Assembly: GCF_013409065.1 (NCBI RefSeq)
Contig: NZ_JACBZP010000001.1
Coordinates: 3,296,518 to 3,360,517 of the forward strand
Length of the DNA: 64,000 nucleotides
Origin: Spelaeicoccus albus
GTDB lineage: Bacteria > Actinomycetota > Actinomycetes > Actinomycetales > Brevibacteriaceae
Reading direction: 5' to 3'
Under the pieces are notes generated by a model, which did no database searches, had not been told where the DNA came from, and worked only from the letters and a program-made list of their open reading frames with translations. Positions within the stretch are counted from its first letter, which is position 1; every line of letters starts with the position of its first letter. Shown here one piece after another: positions 35,005 through 43,981 of the stretch. Made by a program: the position numbers and the translations under genes.

Positions 35005-36153
35005 ATGCGCACCGTCCACGAAAACGAGATTGCAGGCATCCGCTGGATTCATGTCACGGGCGAGCGCCGCACGGTATTTCGCGAACTCGGAAGTCACATG
35101 TCAAATGAGATTCGAAGCGTTCAGGCAGCCATGCCAGAGACCGATGGTCTCCGCCGATGGGCCGAGACTCAAGATGGTCAACAACGTCTCGAGCAGCTAG
35201 TGTCAGCAACTTCGCAGCACCACGTCTCCGAACTGGCTGAACTTGAAGCCCTAGCGACAGGCTCCGGCGTGAGCTATCAAGACCTCCTGCTGGCGAACCT
35301 TCGAGGAGACATCGGGGTTCCCGATGGCACTGGCTGCTCCGACCTGGCCTGGCGCGGGACAGGAGCGTTCATCGCGCATAATGAGGACGGCGCCCCGGCC
35401 TTACGGGATCATCTGACGTTGGTGACGTTGCATATCGACGGAGACGCTCCGGTTACCGCCCAGTGGTATCCGGGCTTCCTCCCCTCTAACGCATTCGCAG
35501 CCAACGGACACGGTCTGGCGTGGGGAATCAACCATATCCAAGTACGAAAACCGGCAGTAGCGGCCGGACGACACTTCGTCGCGCGTGCACTTCAGCAGTG
35601 CACCACGATTGACGCTGTCGTCGACTACTTGCGTCAAACCCCAAGCGCGGGCGGATTCACATACACCATCGCGGAACAAGCCACAGGCCGAATCGTCGTC
35701 GTCGAAGCGGCCGGTCAACAGATAGACGTGCACGACGTGCCACCACGATCTCTCGCCTGGCACACAAACCATCTACGACGGCTCCCCCACGAAATCGACC
35801 GCGATACATGCGAAGCCGATTCAACATCGCCCACCAGACAGCTTGGCAGCTACGATGAAAGCACGAGACGAGGCGCGACGCTACAACGCATTACTGCGCC
35901 GCGCCACGAACCAGACCTCGACTGGTTCGTCGACCACCTCACCACCAAACCAGAAAGCGGCGGAGTGCTTCGCACCGCGGCCGGCGACGACCCACTCATG
36001 ACTCTTTGCACAATTGCGATTGACCTGGCCAATAAACAAGTCGCAATAAAAGGCAACAACAGACCTCGAGAGAGCATAGACTTTAACGACCTCACCACTG
36101 ACGTTCCCTACTATGAGCGCGATCCCTCGACACGACTCGTCTCGCCAACATGA
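35005..36153 (+). CDS. C45-family autoproteolytic acyltransferase/hydrolase
   Basis: Ntn-hydrolase of the isopenicillin-N acyltransferase (peptidase C45) family, 382 aa from ATG 35005, which has GGAGG about 6 nt upstream; an in-frame start 48 nt earlier lacks one. The likely autocleavage site is Gly110-Cys111 in DGTGCSDLAW, with Cys111 becoming the N-terminal nucleophile of the beta subunit, followed by FIAHNEDG as usual in the family. Further marks are GFLPSNAFAANGHGLAWGIN and AGGFTYTIAE. Members cleave or transfer acyl groups on amino acids and beta-lactams. Divergent from permease and aminotransferase genes, so it may release an amino acid from an N-acyl conjugate. Confidence 0.9.
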   Translation: MRTVHENEIAGIRWIHVTGERRTVFRELGSHMSNEIRSVQAAMPETDGLRRWAETQDGQQRLEQLVSATSQHHVSELAELEALATGSGVSYQDLLLANLRGDIGVPDGTGCSDLAWRGTGAFIAHNEDGAPALRDHLTLVTLHIDGDAPVTAQWYPGFLPSNAFAANGHGLAWGINHIQVRKPAVAAGRHFVARALQQCTTIDAVVDYLRQTPSAGGFTYTIAEQATGRIVVVEAAGQQIDVHDVPPRSLAWHTNHLRRLPHEIDRDTCEADSTSPTRQLGSYDESTRRGATLQRITAPRHEPDLDWFVDHLTTKPESGGVLRTAAGDDPLMTLCTIAIDLANKQVAIKGNNRPRESIDFNDLTTDVPYYERDPSTRLVSPT

Positions 36154-36632
36154 GAAAGCGCTCGTCGCACACGCCGCCGCGTTGCCAGGTTTTGCCATCG
36201 CGGTCAATGTAAACCGCTGCCTCAAGTTCAAGCACTCGGCCGGGGATGTGTAGACGGCTAGTGTTCCCGGTACGGACAATAGCGGCGAGGTGTTGGGCGT
36301 TGATCGTGCGCCAGCGGCGGTGGGCGGCTCCGATGAATTCGAACGACGTGGCCAGTCAAGCTACTCGCTAGTCACCCGGGCCCGTTGGTGATTTTTGACC
36401 GGGGCCGGCTGGTGGCGAACGTCGATTTGTTCGGATTCGTCGGGCGGTGCGGGAACCAAAGTGCGGCCGGGAAATTGCGGAACTCCAGCTAGACATCGAG
36501 ATCCTGGATAATCATCTTAATGACTGACGATCGCCTTCGGGACGCCGACGCGCAAACATCCCGGGCATGCTGCGCCGTGTAGACGTCGAGAGTGATTCCA
36601 ATACTGCGCGAACCGATGGCAGCGTGCGGCGT
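36154..36632. other. Intergenic stretch between convergent genes, with a transposase relic
   Basis: Holds a short transposase-like fragment on the minus strand (see 36165-36355). The remaining 280 bp contain no recognisable gene, hairpin with a T-tract or RNA. Confidence 0.5.
36165..36355 (-). pseudogene. Transposase C-terminal relic, probably IS256 (Mutator) type
   Basis: The minus strand reads SFEFIGAAHRRWRTINAQHL then AAIVRTGNTSRLHIPGRVLE. This resembles the last part of actinobacterial IS256-type transposases, where a RWRxVNAPHLVALVRAG motif is common. The rest of the gene and the inverted repeats were not found. It lies between two convergent catabolic modules. Confidence 0.45.
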
Positions 36633-37718
36633 CTAAGTCCAGCAGTCGACGACAGCGTTGTATAACTCGTAGCAGTCCCGTAATTCCGATAGTGGCATGG
36701 TTTCGTCGACGGCATGCATCTGGTCGGCACTTCCGGGGCCACACACGATTATCGGGCAGTGAGGAAGCGCTTGGCGAAATACTGCGCCATCCGTGAAGTA
36801 GGCGACAGGAAATGAATTCGTGGCGGCCGGGATTGATTGGATCCAGGTATCGTTCGGATCACTGGTTACGGGTGGTAGGTCGACGATCGTTTCTACGGCA
36901 TCGATTCCCGGCCAGCTGTCGAACGCCCGGAGCAAGCGGTCGTGGTCTCCGGTAGTTCGCGCATCGATCGTCGCGAAGGCACGATCGGGCACGATATTCG
37001 TCGCTGTGCCGCCGTGGATTGTGCCGACGTTAATCGTTTCCTGGCCGAGGTAGTCGTCGGATGGCAGGGGCTGCGATGCGATTCCGGACTCAATCGCCGC
37101 CATTAGCCGAGTAATTGCGTTCGTACCTTTGTCCGGCATGCTTCCGTGAGCAGCTTTGCCAAAGCTAGTCAGACGGGCCCACAAAGCACCCCGATGCCCT
37201 AACGCGATTCGGTTGTTCGTCGCTTCCGGGATGATAATTGCCGACGCGTCGAATCCACCCAGTTCTGTCAGACATGCGCGAGCACCGAGGCTGCCGACTT
37301 CCTCATCGCTTGTCAGAATCAAATCGACGGTACGCCCAGTACGGCTGCCGCGCATGAATGCCGATACAGCGATGGCGAGGCCCGCCTTCATATCGACGCT
37401 TCCGCGACCTCGAACGAATTCGCTATTCGCACCGGTTTCAAATGGTGAAAACGACCAGGACTCGATATCGCCGGTCGGGACGCAGTCAACATGGCAGACA
37501 AATGCCAGTGAGTTCACGTTGCTGCGTGGTGCCGGTGTTCGCAGCACTGCCCATGGATGTGCGGCACCCGCCGATGATCTTCGAACGTCGATCTTGTCGC
37601 CTGTTGTGGCGTAGTCGATGATTTGTTCTTGTATTCGGCGTTGCGCGGCGGCGTTCAACGATGTGGTCTCTTGCCGGATCAGGTCTTGCGCTAATTCGAC
37701 TGACGTCTTGAAGTCCAT
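36633..37718 (-). CDS. M20-family metallohydrolase (ArgE/DapE/CPG2-like)
   Basis: Dinuclear-zinc amidohydrolase/peptidase, 361 aa. Metal and catalytic motifs are FVCHVDCVPTGD (His and Asp), GRGSVDMKAGLAIA (bridging Asp), LTSDEEVGSLGAR (catalytic Glu pair) and, near the end, DQMHAVDETMPL (last His). The dimerisation-domain segment GKAAHGSMPDKGTNAI is typical. ATG 37718 is chosen because GGAG lies 8 nt upstream; it begins 2 nt after the stop of the LacI-family gene, so both are co-transcribed. The family removes N-acyl, N-carbamoyl or peptidyl groups from amino acids. Confidence 0.92.
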   Translation of the reverse strand: MDFKTSVELAQDLIRQETTSLNAAAQRRIQEQIIDYATTGDKIDVRRSSAGAAHPWAVLRTPAPRSNVNSLAFVCHVDCVPTGDIESWSFSPFETGANSEFVRGRGSVDMKAGLAIAVSAFMRGSRTGRTVDLILTSDEEVGSLGARACLTELGGFDASAIIIPEATNNRIALGHRGALWARLTSFGKAAHGSMPDKGTNAITRLMAAIESGIASQPLPSDDYLGQETINVGTIHGGTATNIVPDRAFATIDARTTGDHDRLLRAFDSWPGIDAVETIVDLPPVTSDPNDTWIQSIPAATNSFPVAYFTDGAVFRQALPHCPIIVCGPGSADQMHAVDETMPLSELRDCYELYNAVVDCWT

Positions 37719-37720
37719 TG

Positions 37721-38716
37721 TTAGTGCTCCTGCGCAAGCTGTCGGACCGACGCGCCGACACGTAATTGCATCGGCAGTACTTCGCGCCGGCTGATTTCGC
37801 GTTCGCGCAGGTCGCTGAATGCGCGAATGGCGGTACGGGCTATTTCGCTGATGGGCTGGGCTACCGTCGTCAATTGCGGTGTCAGCCATTGACCCATCGG
37901 TACGCCGTCGCACCCGATGATCGACATATCGTCCGGAATGCGTATGCCGTGTCGTTCCGCGGCTCCGATCATTCCGAATGCGACGACGTCGCTTGCCGCG
38001 AACACCGCGGTTGGCATACTGCCTGTCCCGGCGAGGTGGCGAAACACATTTGCGCCAAATTGGTCGCTGTAGGCACCACGGATGATGTAGTCGTCCAATG
38101 CGTCGATTCCGTGGTCTGCCAAAGCTGCTCGAAAACCTCCTAAACGGGCTTCGGCCGTGGGCACGCCGCGTGGCCCGCCGATGTGAGCGATCCTGCTGTG
38201 GCCCTGGGCGATCAGGTAGTTCGTCGCTTGATAGGCTCCGCCGAAGTTGTCCACAGTGACGGTACTGATTGTGTCGGCAGCCGTGTCCACGTCTTCGTCG
38301 ACCACGACAATTGGGACGCGGCGTCGAACGAGCTGAGCTAATTCGTCGTTGTGCCGGTTCATACCCAGATATACGATTCCCGCGAGGCCCGAGATCGCCC
38401 CCATATGCCTCGCCGCGAGACTCTCACGAACCGGCGTCGACCCGGAAACTGACATGATAAGTGTCAGCCCCGACGCTGCAGCTTGAGTACTCAGCTCGTC
38501 GGCCAGGTCCGAGTAGTACGGGTTACGCAATTCGGGGACTATCAGGCCAACGGTCGTCGTGTCCGACGCAATCAGCGGCGCCTTATAGCCAGTGTGGTTC
38601 AATGCCGCGTCGATCCGGCTGGCTGTGACGGCTTGGACGGAAAGTTGCCCGCGCACATAACGAGACACCGTTGATGTTGATACACCCGCCGCTGCCGCGA
38701 CGTCGGCCAATGTCAT
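37721..38716 (-). CDS. LacI-family transcriptional regulator
   Basis: LacI/GalR-type regulator, 331 aa. The N-terminal HTH reads MTLADVAAAAGVSTSTVSRY followed by the hinge helix region, and the effector domain starts at TTTVGLIVPELRNPYYSDLA. GCDGVPMGQWLTPQLTTVAQ near the end is the usual C-subdomain signature. ATG 38716 has AGGAGG at 6 nt; the much longer frame upstream is not supported. Two TTGCG-type palindromes between this gene and the divergent GATase-like gene are likely operators for autoregulation and control of both transcripts. Confidence 0.94.
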   Translation of the reverse strand: MTLADVAAAAGVSTSTVSRYVRGQLSVQAVTASRIDAALNHTGYKAPLIASDTTTVGLIVPELRNPYYSDLADELSTQAAASGLTLIMSVSGSTPVRESLAARHMGAISGLAGIVYLGMNRHNDELAQLVRRRVPIVVVDEDVDTAADTISTVTVDNFGGAYQATNYLIAQGHSRIAHIGGPRGVPTAEARLGGFRAALADHGIDALDDYIIRGAYSDQFGANVFRHLAGTGSMPTAVFAASDVVAFGMIGAAERHGIRIPDDMSIIGCDGVPMGQWLTPQLTTVAQPISEIARTAIRAFSDLREREISRREVLPMQLRVGASVRQLAQEH

Positions 38717-38795
38717 GCCGAACCTCCTGCACCATTGCCAAAAATTTAAGTACCGCCAGCCGGTCTTGACCGGCATCAGCACGATCAGTATAGTC

Positions 38796-38834
38796 TTGCG
38801 CAATCTCAACGCAATAATCACGCAAATTTTGCGT
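38796..38834. promoter_or_regulatory. Paired LacI-type operators
   Basis: TTGCGCAA at 38796-38803 is an 8-bp palindrome. ACGCAAA (38820-38826) and TTTGCGT (38828-38834) are perfect 7-bp arms around one base. Both share the TTGCG half-site and sit in the short divergent gap between the LacI-family gene and the GATase-like gene, the expected place for the regulator to bind. Spacing between palindrome centres is about 27-28 bp. Confidence 0.6.
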
Positions 38835-38848
38835 AGAACGGATTCCAT

Positions 38849-39607
38849 GTGAGCCACGTACTTTTAGCCGGCGAATCTTGGATCGGGGCAACCGTCGATC
38901 ACAAGGGCTATGACGCCTTTCCACACACACAGCTACAAATAGGCTGCCGGGACTTCGTCGCTGCGATCGAATACGGCGGCCACACCGTGCATCACCTGAA
39001 GTCGCACGATGTCGCAGAACATTTCCCTGCTTCGCCCTATGAGCTCAACGTTTACGACGTCGTCGTTTTATCCGATATCGGAGCGAACTCGCTCCTCCTC
39101 CATCCGAACACGTTCGACAACGGGCGTCCGTTCCCAAACAGGTTGAAACTCCTGCGCGACTGGGTAACTAGCGGCGGTGGACTGATGATGGCCGGCGGGT
39201 ACCTGAGTTTCCAGGGGTTCCAAGGCAAAGCAAACTATCATCACACCGCCGTTGAAGACGTGCTTCCTGTGAAAATCTCGCCATTCGATGACCGCGAGGA
39301 AACTCCCGAAGGAATGCACGGACAAGTGACGTCGACCGAGCATCCCATCACCGAAGGTCTCGACTCCACCTGGCCGATCCTGCTGGGCTACCAACGAGTC
39401 GAGCCACGTGACGACGCCGAAGTACTCGCCACGATCGACGGCAACGTTCTTCTCGCTACTCGACAGGTCGATTCTGGGCGCACGCTGGCGTTCACATCCG
39501 ATATTTCACCGCACTGGGCGCCGTCCGAATTCACCACCTGGACCGGTTATAAACAGATTTTCTCACGAACCGTGGACTGGCTCGCGAACCGATCTACCGA
39601 CAGCTGA
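38849..39607 (+). CDS. Glutamine-amidotransferase-like protein (PF07090-type)
   Basis: Cytosolic class I GATase-like protein, 252 aa. The segments VLLAGESWIGATVDHKGYDA, YDVVVLSDIGANSLLLHPNT and WVTSGGGLMMAGGYLSFQG are characteristic of the PF07090 group, found as enzymes or subunits of unknown role in carbohydrate and amide catabolic operons. The usual GATase catalytic Cys is not evident at the nucleophile elbow (AGGYLS), so glutaminase activity is doubtful. Starts at GTG 38849, without a strong Shine-Dalgarno, just after the LacI-type operators. First gene of a three-gene operon. Confidence 0.82.
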   Translation: MSHVLLAGESWIGATVDHKGYDAFPHTQLQIGCRDFVAAIEYGGHTVHHLKSHDVAEHFPASPYELNVYDVVVLSDIGANSLLLHPNTFDNGRPFPNRLKLLRDWVTSGGGLMMAGGYLSFQGFQGKANYHHTAVEDVLPVKISPFDDREETPEGMHGQVTSTEHPITEGLDSTWPILLGYQRVEPRDDAEVLATIDGNVLLATRQVDSGRTLAFTSDISPHWAPSEFTTWTGYKQIFSRTVDWLANRSTDS

Positions 39608-39634
39608 ACACACTCTCGACTGAAGGACCATGCA

Positions 39635-40687
39635 ATGACGCACAAGCCAATTGAGAAAGTCCCGAACGAGGACATCGCTGCCGAAGTGCAGCCGGAAGTC
39701 GGCGAACTAACTCGAAATGCCAGCCGCGGAAAAATCACAGCGACCGTTCTCCTCACCGTGGCGACGATCTTCGCCGGAATGCTCGGACCGATGCAGTCAG
39801 CCGTTAACGGGCAATTGGGCAGCTACCTCGGCGACGGCCACGCCGCAGCAATCGTCTCGTTCGGGGCCGGCCTCGTGCTCATGTTCATTATCATCGCGCC
39901 GCGGACGAAAACCCGCCGAGCATTCCTCGCCCTTCCTCGACACCTCGCCAACGGCACGATCCCGTGGTGGAACTTCTTCGCCGGACTCTGCGGAGCCGTG
40001 ATCGTTTTATCGGAAGGAATCACTGTCGGCGCATTAGGCGTCGCAACCTTTCAAACCGCGCTAATCTCCGGAATGGTCGTTTCGGGCGTGCTCTGCGACC
40101 GGCTCGGAATCGGCGTCGCGTTCAAACAACTACTCTCGACACCGCGAATTGTCGGCGCAGCGCTGGCCATCATCGCTACGATCCTCGTCGTGGCACCCGG
40201 ATACGAGACTCCGCACGTATTGGCCCTAGCCATTCTTCCGTTCATCGCTGGACTTCTTGCGGGATGGCAGCCAGCTGGCAATTCGGAAGTCGGCCGAATC
40301 TCCGATTCGATGCTGGTATCGATTACTTGGAACTTCCTTATCGGCTTCGTCTTCCTCGTCGTCGCATTTCTCTTACGTGCCGCCACATCCAACGTCGAGT
40401 TCCGCCTCCCAGATGTCTGGTGGCTATACCTCGGCGGCCCGCTCGGGCTGCTTTCCATCGCCTTGATGGCACTCCTAGTTCGTGGACTCGGACTGCTCCT
40501 CTTGGGACTGGCGTCAACTGCCGGGCAGCTCGTCGGCTCGATTGGCATCGACGGACTCATTCCAGCATTCGGCGCAACAATTCACATGGTCACCATCGTC
40601 GGCACAATCGTGGCTCTCATCGCGGCTGGGATCGCCATGACGCCGTCACGAAAAATTCCAAAGACGCCGGTAGGGCGAGCACAATGA
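39635..40687 (+). CDS. DMT-superfamily transporter, YdcZ/DUF606 type
   Basis: Membrane protein of 350 aa with about ten helices. Two homologous halves are visible, each starting with a GxxxPxQxAxNGQLG-like segment; the first has GMLGPMQSAVNGQLGSYLGD, and the second GWQPAGNSEVGRIS. This is the YdcZ (DUF606) fusion type of the drug/metabolite transporter superfamily. The N-terminus carries an unusual 30-residue acidic extension. GAAGGA precedes the ATG. It is between the GATase-like and phosphotriesterase-like genes and may import their substrate. Confidence 0.88.
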   Translation: MTHKPIEKVPNEDIAAEVQPEVGELTRNASRGKITATVLLTVATIFAGMLGPMQSAVNGQLGSYLGDGHAAAIVSFGAGLVLMFIIIAPRTKTRRAFLALPRHLANGTIPWWNFFAGLCGAVIVLSEGITVGALGVATFQTALISGMVVSGVLCDRLGIGVAFKQLLSTPRIVGAALAIIATILVVAPGYETPHVLALAILPFIAGLLAGWQPAGNSEVGRISDSMLVSITWNFLIGFVFLVVAFLLRAATSNVEFRLPDVWWLYLGGPLGLLSIALMALLVRGLGLLLLGLASTAGQLVGSIGIDGLIPAFGATIHMVTIVGTIVALIAAGIAMTPSRKIPKTPVGRAQ

Positions 40688-41724
40688 ACATGGAAACCGT
40701 ACAAACAGTGACTGGACCAGCTGCGTTCGACCAGCTGGGCGTCATCCTTCCACACGAGCACCTATTCAACGACCTCACGGCACGAATTGACGATCCCGCC
40801 TATGGCTTCTCCCAGTCTCTGACACAAGCGACCGTGTCCCCGGAGAACGTTTGGGCGCTTCGTCAAGACCCCTACTGCTGCGCCGATAACCTCAGGGACA
40901 AGCCGGTGACGGATGTGGTCCGCGAGCTCAACGCGTTTGCCAAAATTGGCGGCGGAACAATTGTCGACGCCACAGGAAGCGCCGGCATCGGTCGGAACCC
41001 TTGGCGGCTCCTCGAAGCAGCTCAGAAGACGGGACTCAACGTCATCATGTCCACGGCGCCATACTTGGAGGTATTCGAAGCCGCCGGTGCCGACTTGAGC
41101 GCCGACGAAATAGCCCAACGTATCGACGACGATCTCAATATTGGCGTGGACGATACGGGAATCAAGGCCGGCCTCATCGGGGAAGTCGGTGTATCTCCCG
41201 AATTCACCGATCAAGAACGCCGGGCGTTACGTGGCGCTGCACTAGCGCAAACCAACAACCCACACGCCGCGCTCAATATTCACATGCCTGGCTGGCAGCG
41301 TCGTGGCGACCAGGTTCTCAAAATCGTCATCGACGAAGCCGGAGTCGACCCCGCGAAAGTATCGCTGGCTCATTCTGACCCGTCCGGTCACGACGTCGAC
41401 TATCAGCGCCGGCTGCTGAACCGCGGGGTGTGGCTTGAGTTCGACATGATTGGTCTCGACGTCACATTCCCCCACGAGGGAGTGTCGCCGACGGTCAATC
41501 AAACTGCCCACGCTGTTGCGGGGCTCATCGAAGCGGGGTTCGACGGTCAGCTACTTCTCTCGCATGACTTGTTTTTGAAGCAGATGTGGTCAGTCAATGG
41601 CGGCAATGGCTTCAGCTTCGTCCCCACGGTGTTCCTCGAGCTTTTGGCAGCAGCAGGGGTCAACGATGCAATCGTAAAGAAGTTGGTGACCGAAAACCCG
41701 GCCAGGATGCTCACCGGCCATTGA
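40684..41724 (+). CDS. Phosphotriesterase-family metal hydrolase
   Basis: Binuclear metal hydrolase of the phosphotriesterase family, 346 aa. ATG 40684 overlaps the previous TGA (ATGA). Metal ligands visible are His24 and His26 in ILPHEHLFND, KAGLIGEVGVS in the position of the bridging residue (Glu in this branch, Lys in others), NIHMPGW and AHSDPSG His residues, and LLSHDLFLK with the catalytic Asp. The family includes lactonases and esterases as well as phosphotriesterases; with the M20 hydrolase and GATase-like protein nearby, a lactone or amide is more likely than an organophosphate. Confidence 0.9.
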   Translation: MNMETVQTVTGPAAFDQLGVILPHEHLFNDLTARIDDPAYGFSQSLTQATVSPENVWALRQDPYCCADNLRDKPVTDVVRELNAFAKIGGGTIVDATGSAGIGRNPWRLLEAAQKTGLNVIMSTAPYLEVFEAAGADLSADEIAQRIDDDLNIGVDDTGIKAGLIGEVGVSPEFTDQERRALRGAALAQTNNPHAALNIHMPGWQRRGDQVLKIVIDEAGVDPAKVSLAHSDPSGHDVDYQRRLLNRGVWLEFDMIGLDVTFPHEGVSPTVNQTAHAVAGLIEAGFDGQLLLSHDLFLKQMWSVNGGNGFSFVPTVFLELLAAAGVNDAIVKKLVTENPARMLTGH

Positions 41725-42804
41725 CGAACACCGCCCGCAGTTGAAGTCGTACGCTCACGCCTTACCAAAGTTCGATCTCCAGTGGCTCTGCGAGCGGCCC
41801 GCCACTACCTAAATGTAGACTGACGCGGTCCGCCGCCACGTGCCTCTCCTCGCGACCGCCGGGCACATCGACCGGAAAGTCCGCGCGGCGATGGCGGACA
41901 CTCCACGCGGCCAAGGCCGCGCGGGATCGGGCGCGACCGGCACTGCGCAGTTCGGCGAAGAACATGGGCTGCGAGACCGTGCTAGCCCCAGCACGCCGAT
42001 AAAACGGTCTTCACGAAAGGGTCCGAGAGCACCAGTGCGGCTCCCCTACGTCCAACATGGCGCAACCGACTTGCGCGTCATTTCATCTCGAAGTTTTACC
42101 AGCGACACGACGCAACACCACGGCGTTATAGCCATTGTGTTTGGCTTACTTAAGATCGCAGTAGGCCTTCGACAATTGGTCATCACTCGATGCGACCCAG
42201 GCCGAATGGAACAACGTAAATTTCAACGTTTTGTTCCAGGCCCGCGTACGAACGCACATCGCATCGGCGACCCGACGGCCGCGTCAACATCGCAACCACG
42301 GCATATGCGATCAAGAGTCTGCGGCCGTCAAGGCGCTGAAGTCTCCGGCTGCCAGGAGAGCCTGTCCAGTTGTCTTAACGCCTACTCCCCAACCGCCCAG
42401 ACTAACCCCTCAACGTTCGGATCCGCACCACACGCCGCGATACCGCCGACGTGGTAGCGTGGCTTCGGCCTGCGCGTCGAACGGGCTTCCAAGGACGTCA
42501 ACGGACGCTTGGAAAACTTGCGCAGCAGCACCCTGGGCCTCCGAAATTTCACGAACGATATCGCCCGCACTCTCCTCGCGTCAGATGGATTCCTCACCCA
42601 AGTACAGCCCCAATCCTGAATAGCCCGTTGACCTACCGTCGGGCCCTGTACCAAAAACAGTAGGCACTGTGAAACCAGCACGGTCGGTGATTGACTGGCG
42701 CGTAGCGCCAGTCACGCATTGCGAATCTCTCAATACCTCGCCCACTCGAATTAGCTAGGGATAAAGCAATTCGCGGCTACACACTACAGAAAGGTGCCGG
42801 TCTT
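41725..42804. other. Intergenic stretch with mobile-element relics
   Basis: About 1.1 kb between convergent modules. It carries an ISL3-type transposase relic at its right end. A minus-strand frame near 41762-41965 ends RVSLHLGSGGPLAEPLEIEL, which looks like a real protein C-terminus of an unknown family but has no credible start. No other gene, RNA or repeat was recognised. Confidence 0.45.
42461..42619 (+). pseudogene. ISL3-family transposase C-terminal relic
   Basis: The plus strand reads DVNGRLENLRSSTLGLRNFT, then NDIARTLLASDGFLTQVQPQS before TGA at 42617. This matches the end of ISL3-type transposases, where a NGRLEHLRGxALGFRNLTNYIARSLLE pattern is typical. The N-terminal and catalytic parts are absent. 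It marks a boundary between catabolic modules. Confidence 0.7.
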
Positions 42805-43932
42805 CTAATCGGCAAACCTTGCAGGGTCGAGGTGTCCGATGGGGAGTGCTGTTCGGCCGTCTGTCGCGAGTTCCGCGCCGATTTGTCCAAGCGCAGTCGA
42901 CATTTTGAACCCGTGTCCGGAGAACCCGCTGAGGATCCAAACGTTATCCTCGCCCGGTGCTCGACCGACGAGGCCCTGGCCGTCTGTCGTGTAGCCGTCC
43001 ATGTATGCCGACACGCGTACTGGGTTTGGAATCAGTCCAGGCAAATACTTTGCGACCACCGCGTTGATGTTTTCGAGATCCTCAATTTCCACTGTTCTAT
43101 TGAGATTGTCGGGGTCGTGAACTGCACCGTAAGCTGCGTGCGGGGCGACCTTGACTGATCCACTATCGAGCGTCGGGATTCCGAATACATGCGCGTCGTC
43201 TGTGTCCCGGATAAAAATCGGGAATTTCTCGGCCGTGTAGTTCGCCGGCTCACGTGCCAAGTACCACGTCATGACGAGCCGGTATGGAGTGACATGACTC
43301 TTCAGCTTGGGGACGAAGCGGCTGCTCCACGGGCCCGCCGTGATGATCGCCTGACGTGCGGTGTATTCGCGGTCCGGCGTACGAATAGTGACGCGGTCGC
43401 CTTCCGATCGAATGTCGGTAACAGTTGCGTGCGAAATGAGCTTCGCGCCGTGTGCTTCTGCGGCATATGCAGCCGCCGATACGGCAAATTCGGGACGGAG
43501 GACGCCGGCCCTCTTGTCGAGAATTGCGGTTTCGCCCGGCAGCATAGAGTGTTGCGGATAACGGTCAGCCATGGCCGGCTGGTCAAGAACTTCGTGCGGT
43601 AGCTCGAATTGGCGAATTGATGCCAGCACATTTCGCATAGCCTGGCTGTCTTGCTGCCCGATCATCAACCCTCCGTTAAGATTGAGCAAGTCGTGGCCCG
43701 ATTCAGCTTCAAGCTCACGCCAAAGCTCGTACGCTCGCATGAGAATCGGAACATACTCCGGGCCTTCCAAGTACGCGGTACGAAATATTCGCGATTCTCC
43801 CCCGGCGGCGGCTTGGTCGTGACCGATCCCGTACTGTTCGAAACCGATTGCGTCGATACCGAGTTTCGCTAGGTTCCAAAGCGTCATTGAGCCGACGCTG
43901 CCTACTCCGATTACGGCTACTTCAGCATCCAT
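42805..43932 (-). CDS. FAD-dependent oxidoreductase, sarcosine/N-methyltryptophan oxidase-like (paralog 1)
   Basis: DAO-family flavoprotein, 375 aa, like monomeric sarcosine oxidase and N-methyl-L-tryptophan oxidase, which oxidise secondary amino acids to release formaldehyde or an imine and H2O2. The N-terminal FAD motif is AVIGVGSVGSMTLWNLAKLG, and DQAAAGGESRIFRTAYLEGP follows. The segment that carries the FAD-linking Cys in characterised enzymes reads VRVSAYMDGYTTDGQ here, with no Cys. ILSGFSGHGFKMSTALGQI near the end is the second FAD-binding motif. AAGGAG lies about 12 nt before ATG 43932. It is the last gene after a paralog and an MFS carrier. Confidence 0.88.
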   Translation of the reverse strand: MDAEVAVIGVGSVGSMTLWNLAKLGIDAIGFEQYGIGHDQAAAGGESRIFRTAYLEGPEYVPILMRAYELWRELEAESGHDLLNLNGGLMIGQQDSQAMRNVLASIRQFELPHEVLDQPAMADRYPQHSMLPGETAILDKRAGVLRPEFAVSAAAYAAEAHGAKLISHATVTDIRSEGDRVTIRTPDREYTARQAIITAGPWSSRFVPKLKSHVTPYRLVMTWYLAREPANYTAEKFPIFIRDTDDAHVFGIPTLDSGSVKVAPHAAYGAVHDPDNLNRTVEIEDLENINAVVAKYLPGLIPNPVRVSAYMDGYTTDGQGLVGRAPGEDNVWILSGFSGHGFKMSTALGQIGAELATDGRTALPIGHLDPARFAD

Positions 43933-43981
43933 GAGTGTTACTCGCTCCTTTTACGTGGTCCAAGAAATTTGGTTTAGTCGT

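Noticed and set aside
39964-40683. N-terminal extension of the phosphotriesterase-family gene (open frame of 586 codons)
   Set aside because: The extra 240 codons lie antiphase within the DMT transporter gene, are very Arg-rich and show no domain. The ATGA overlap at 40684 is the natural start.
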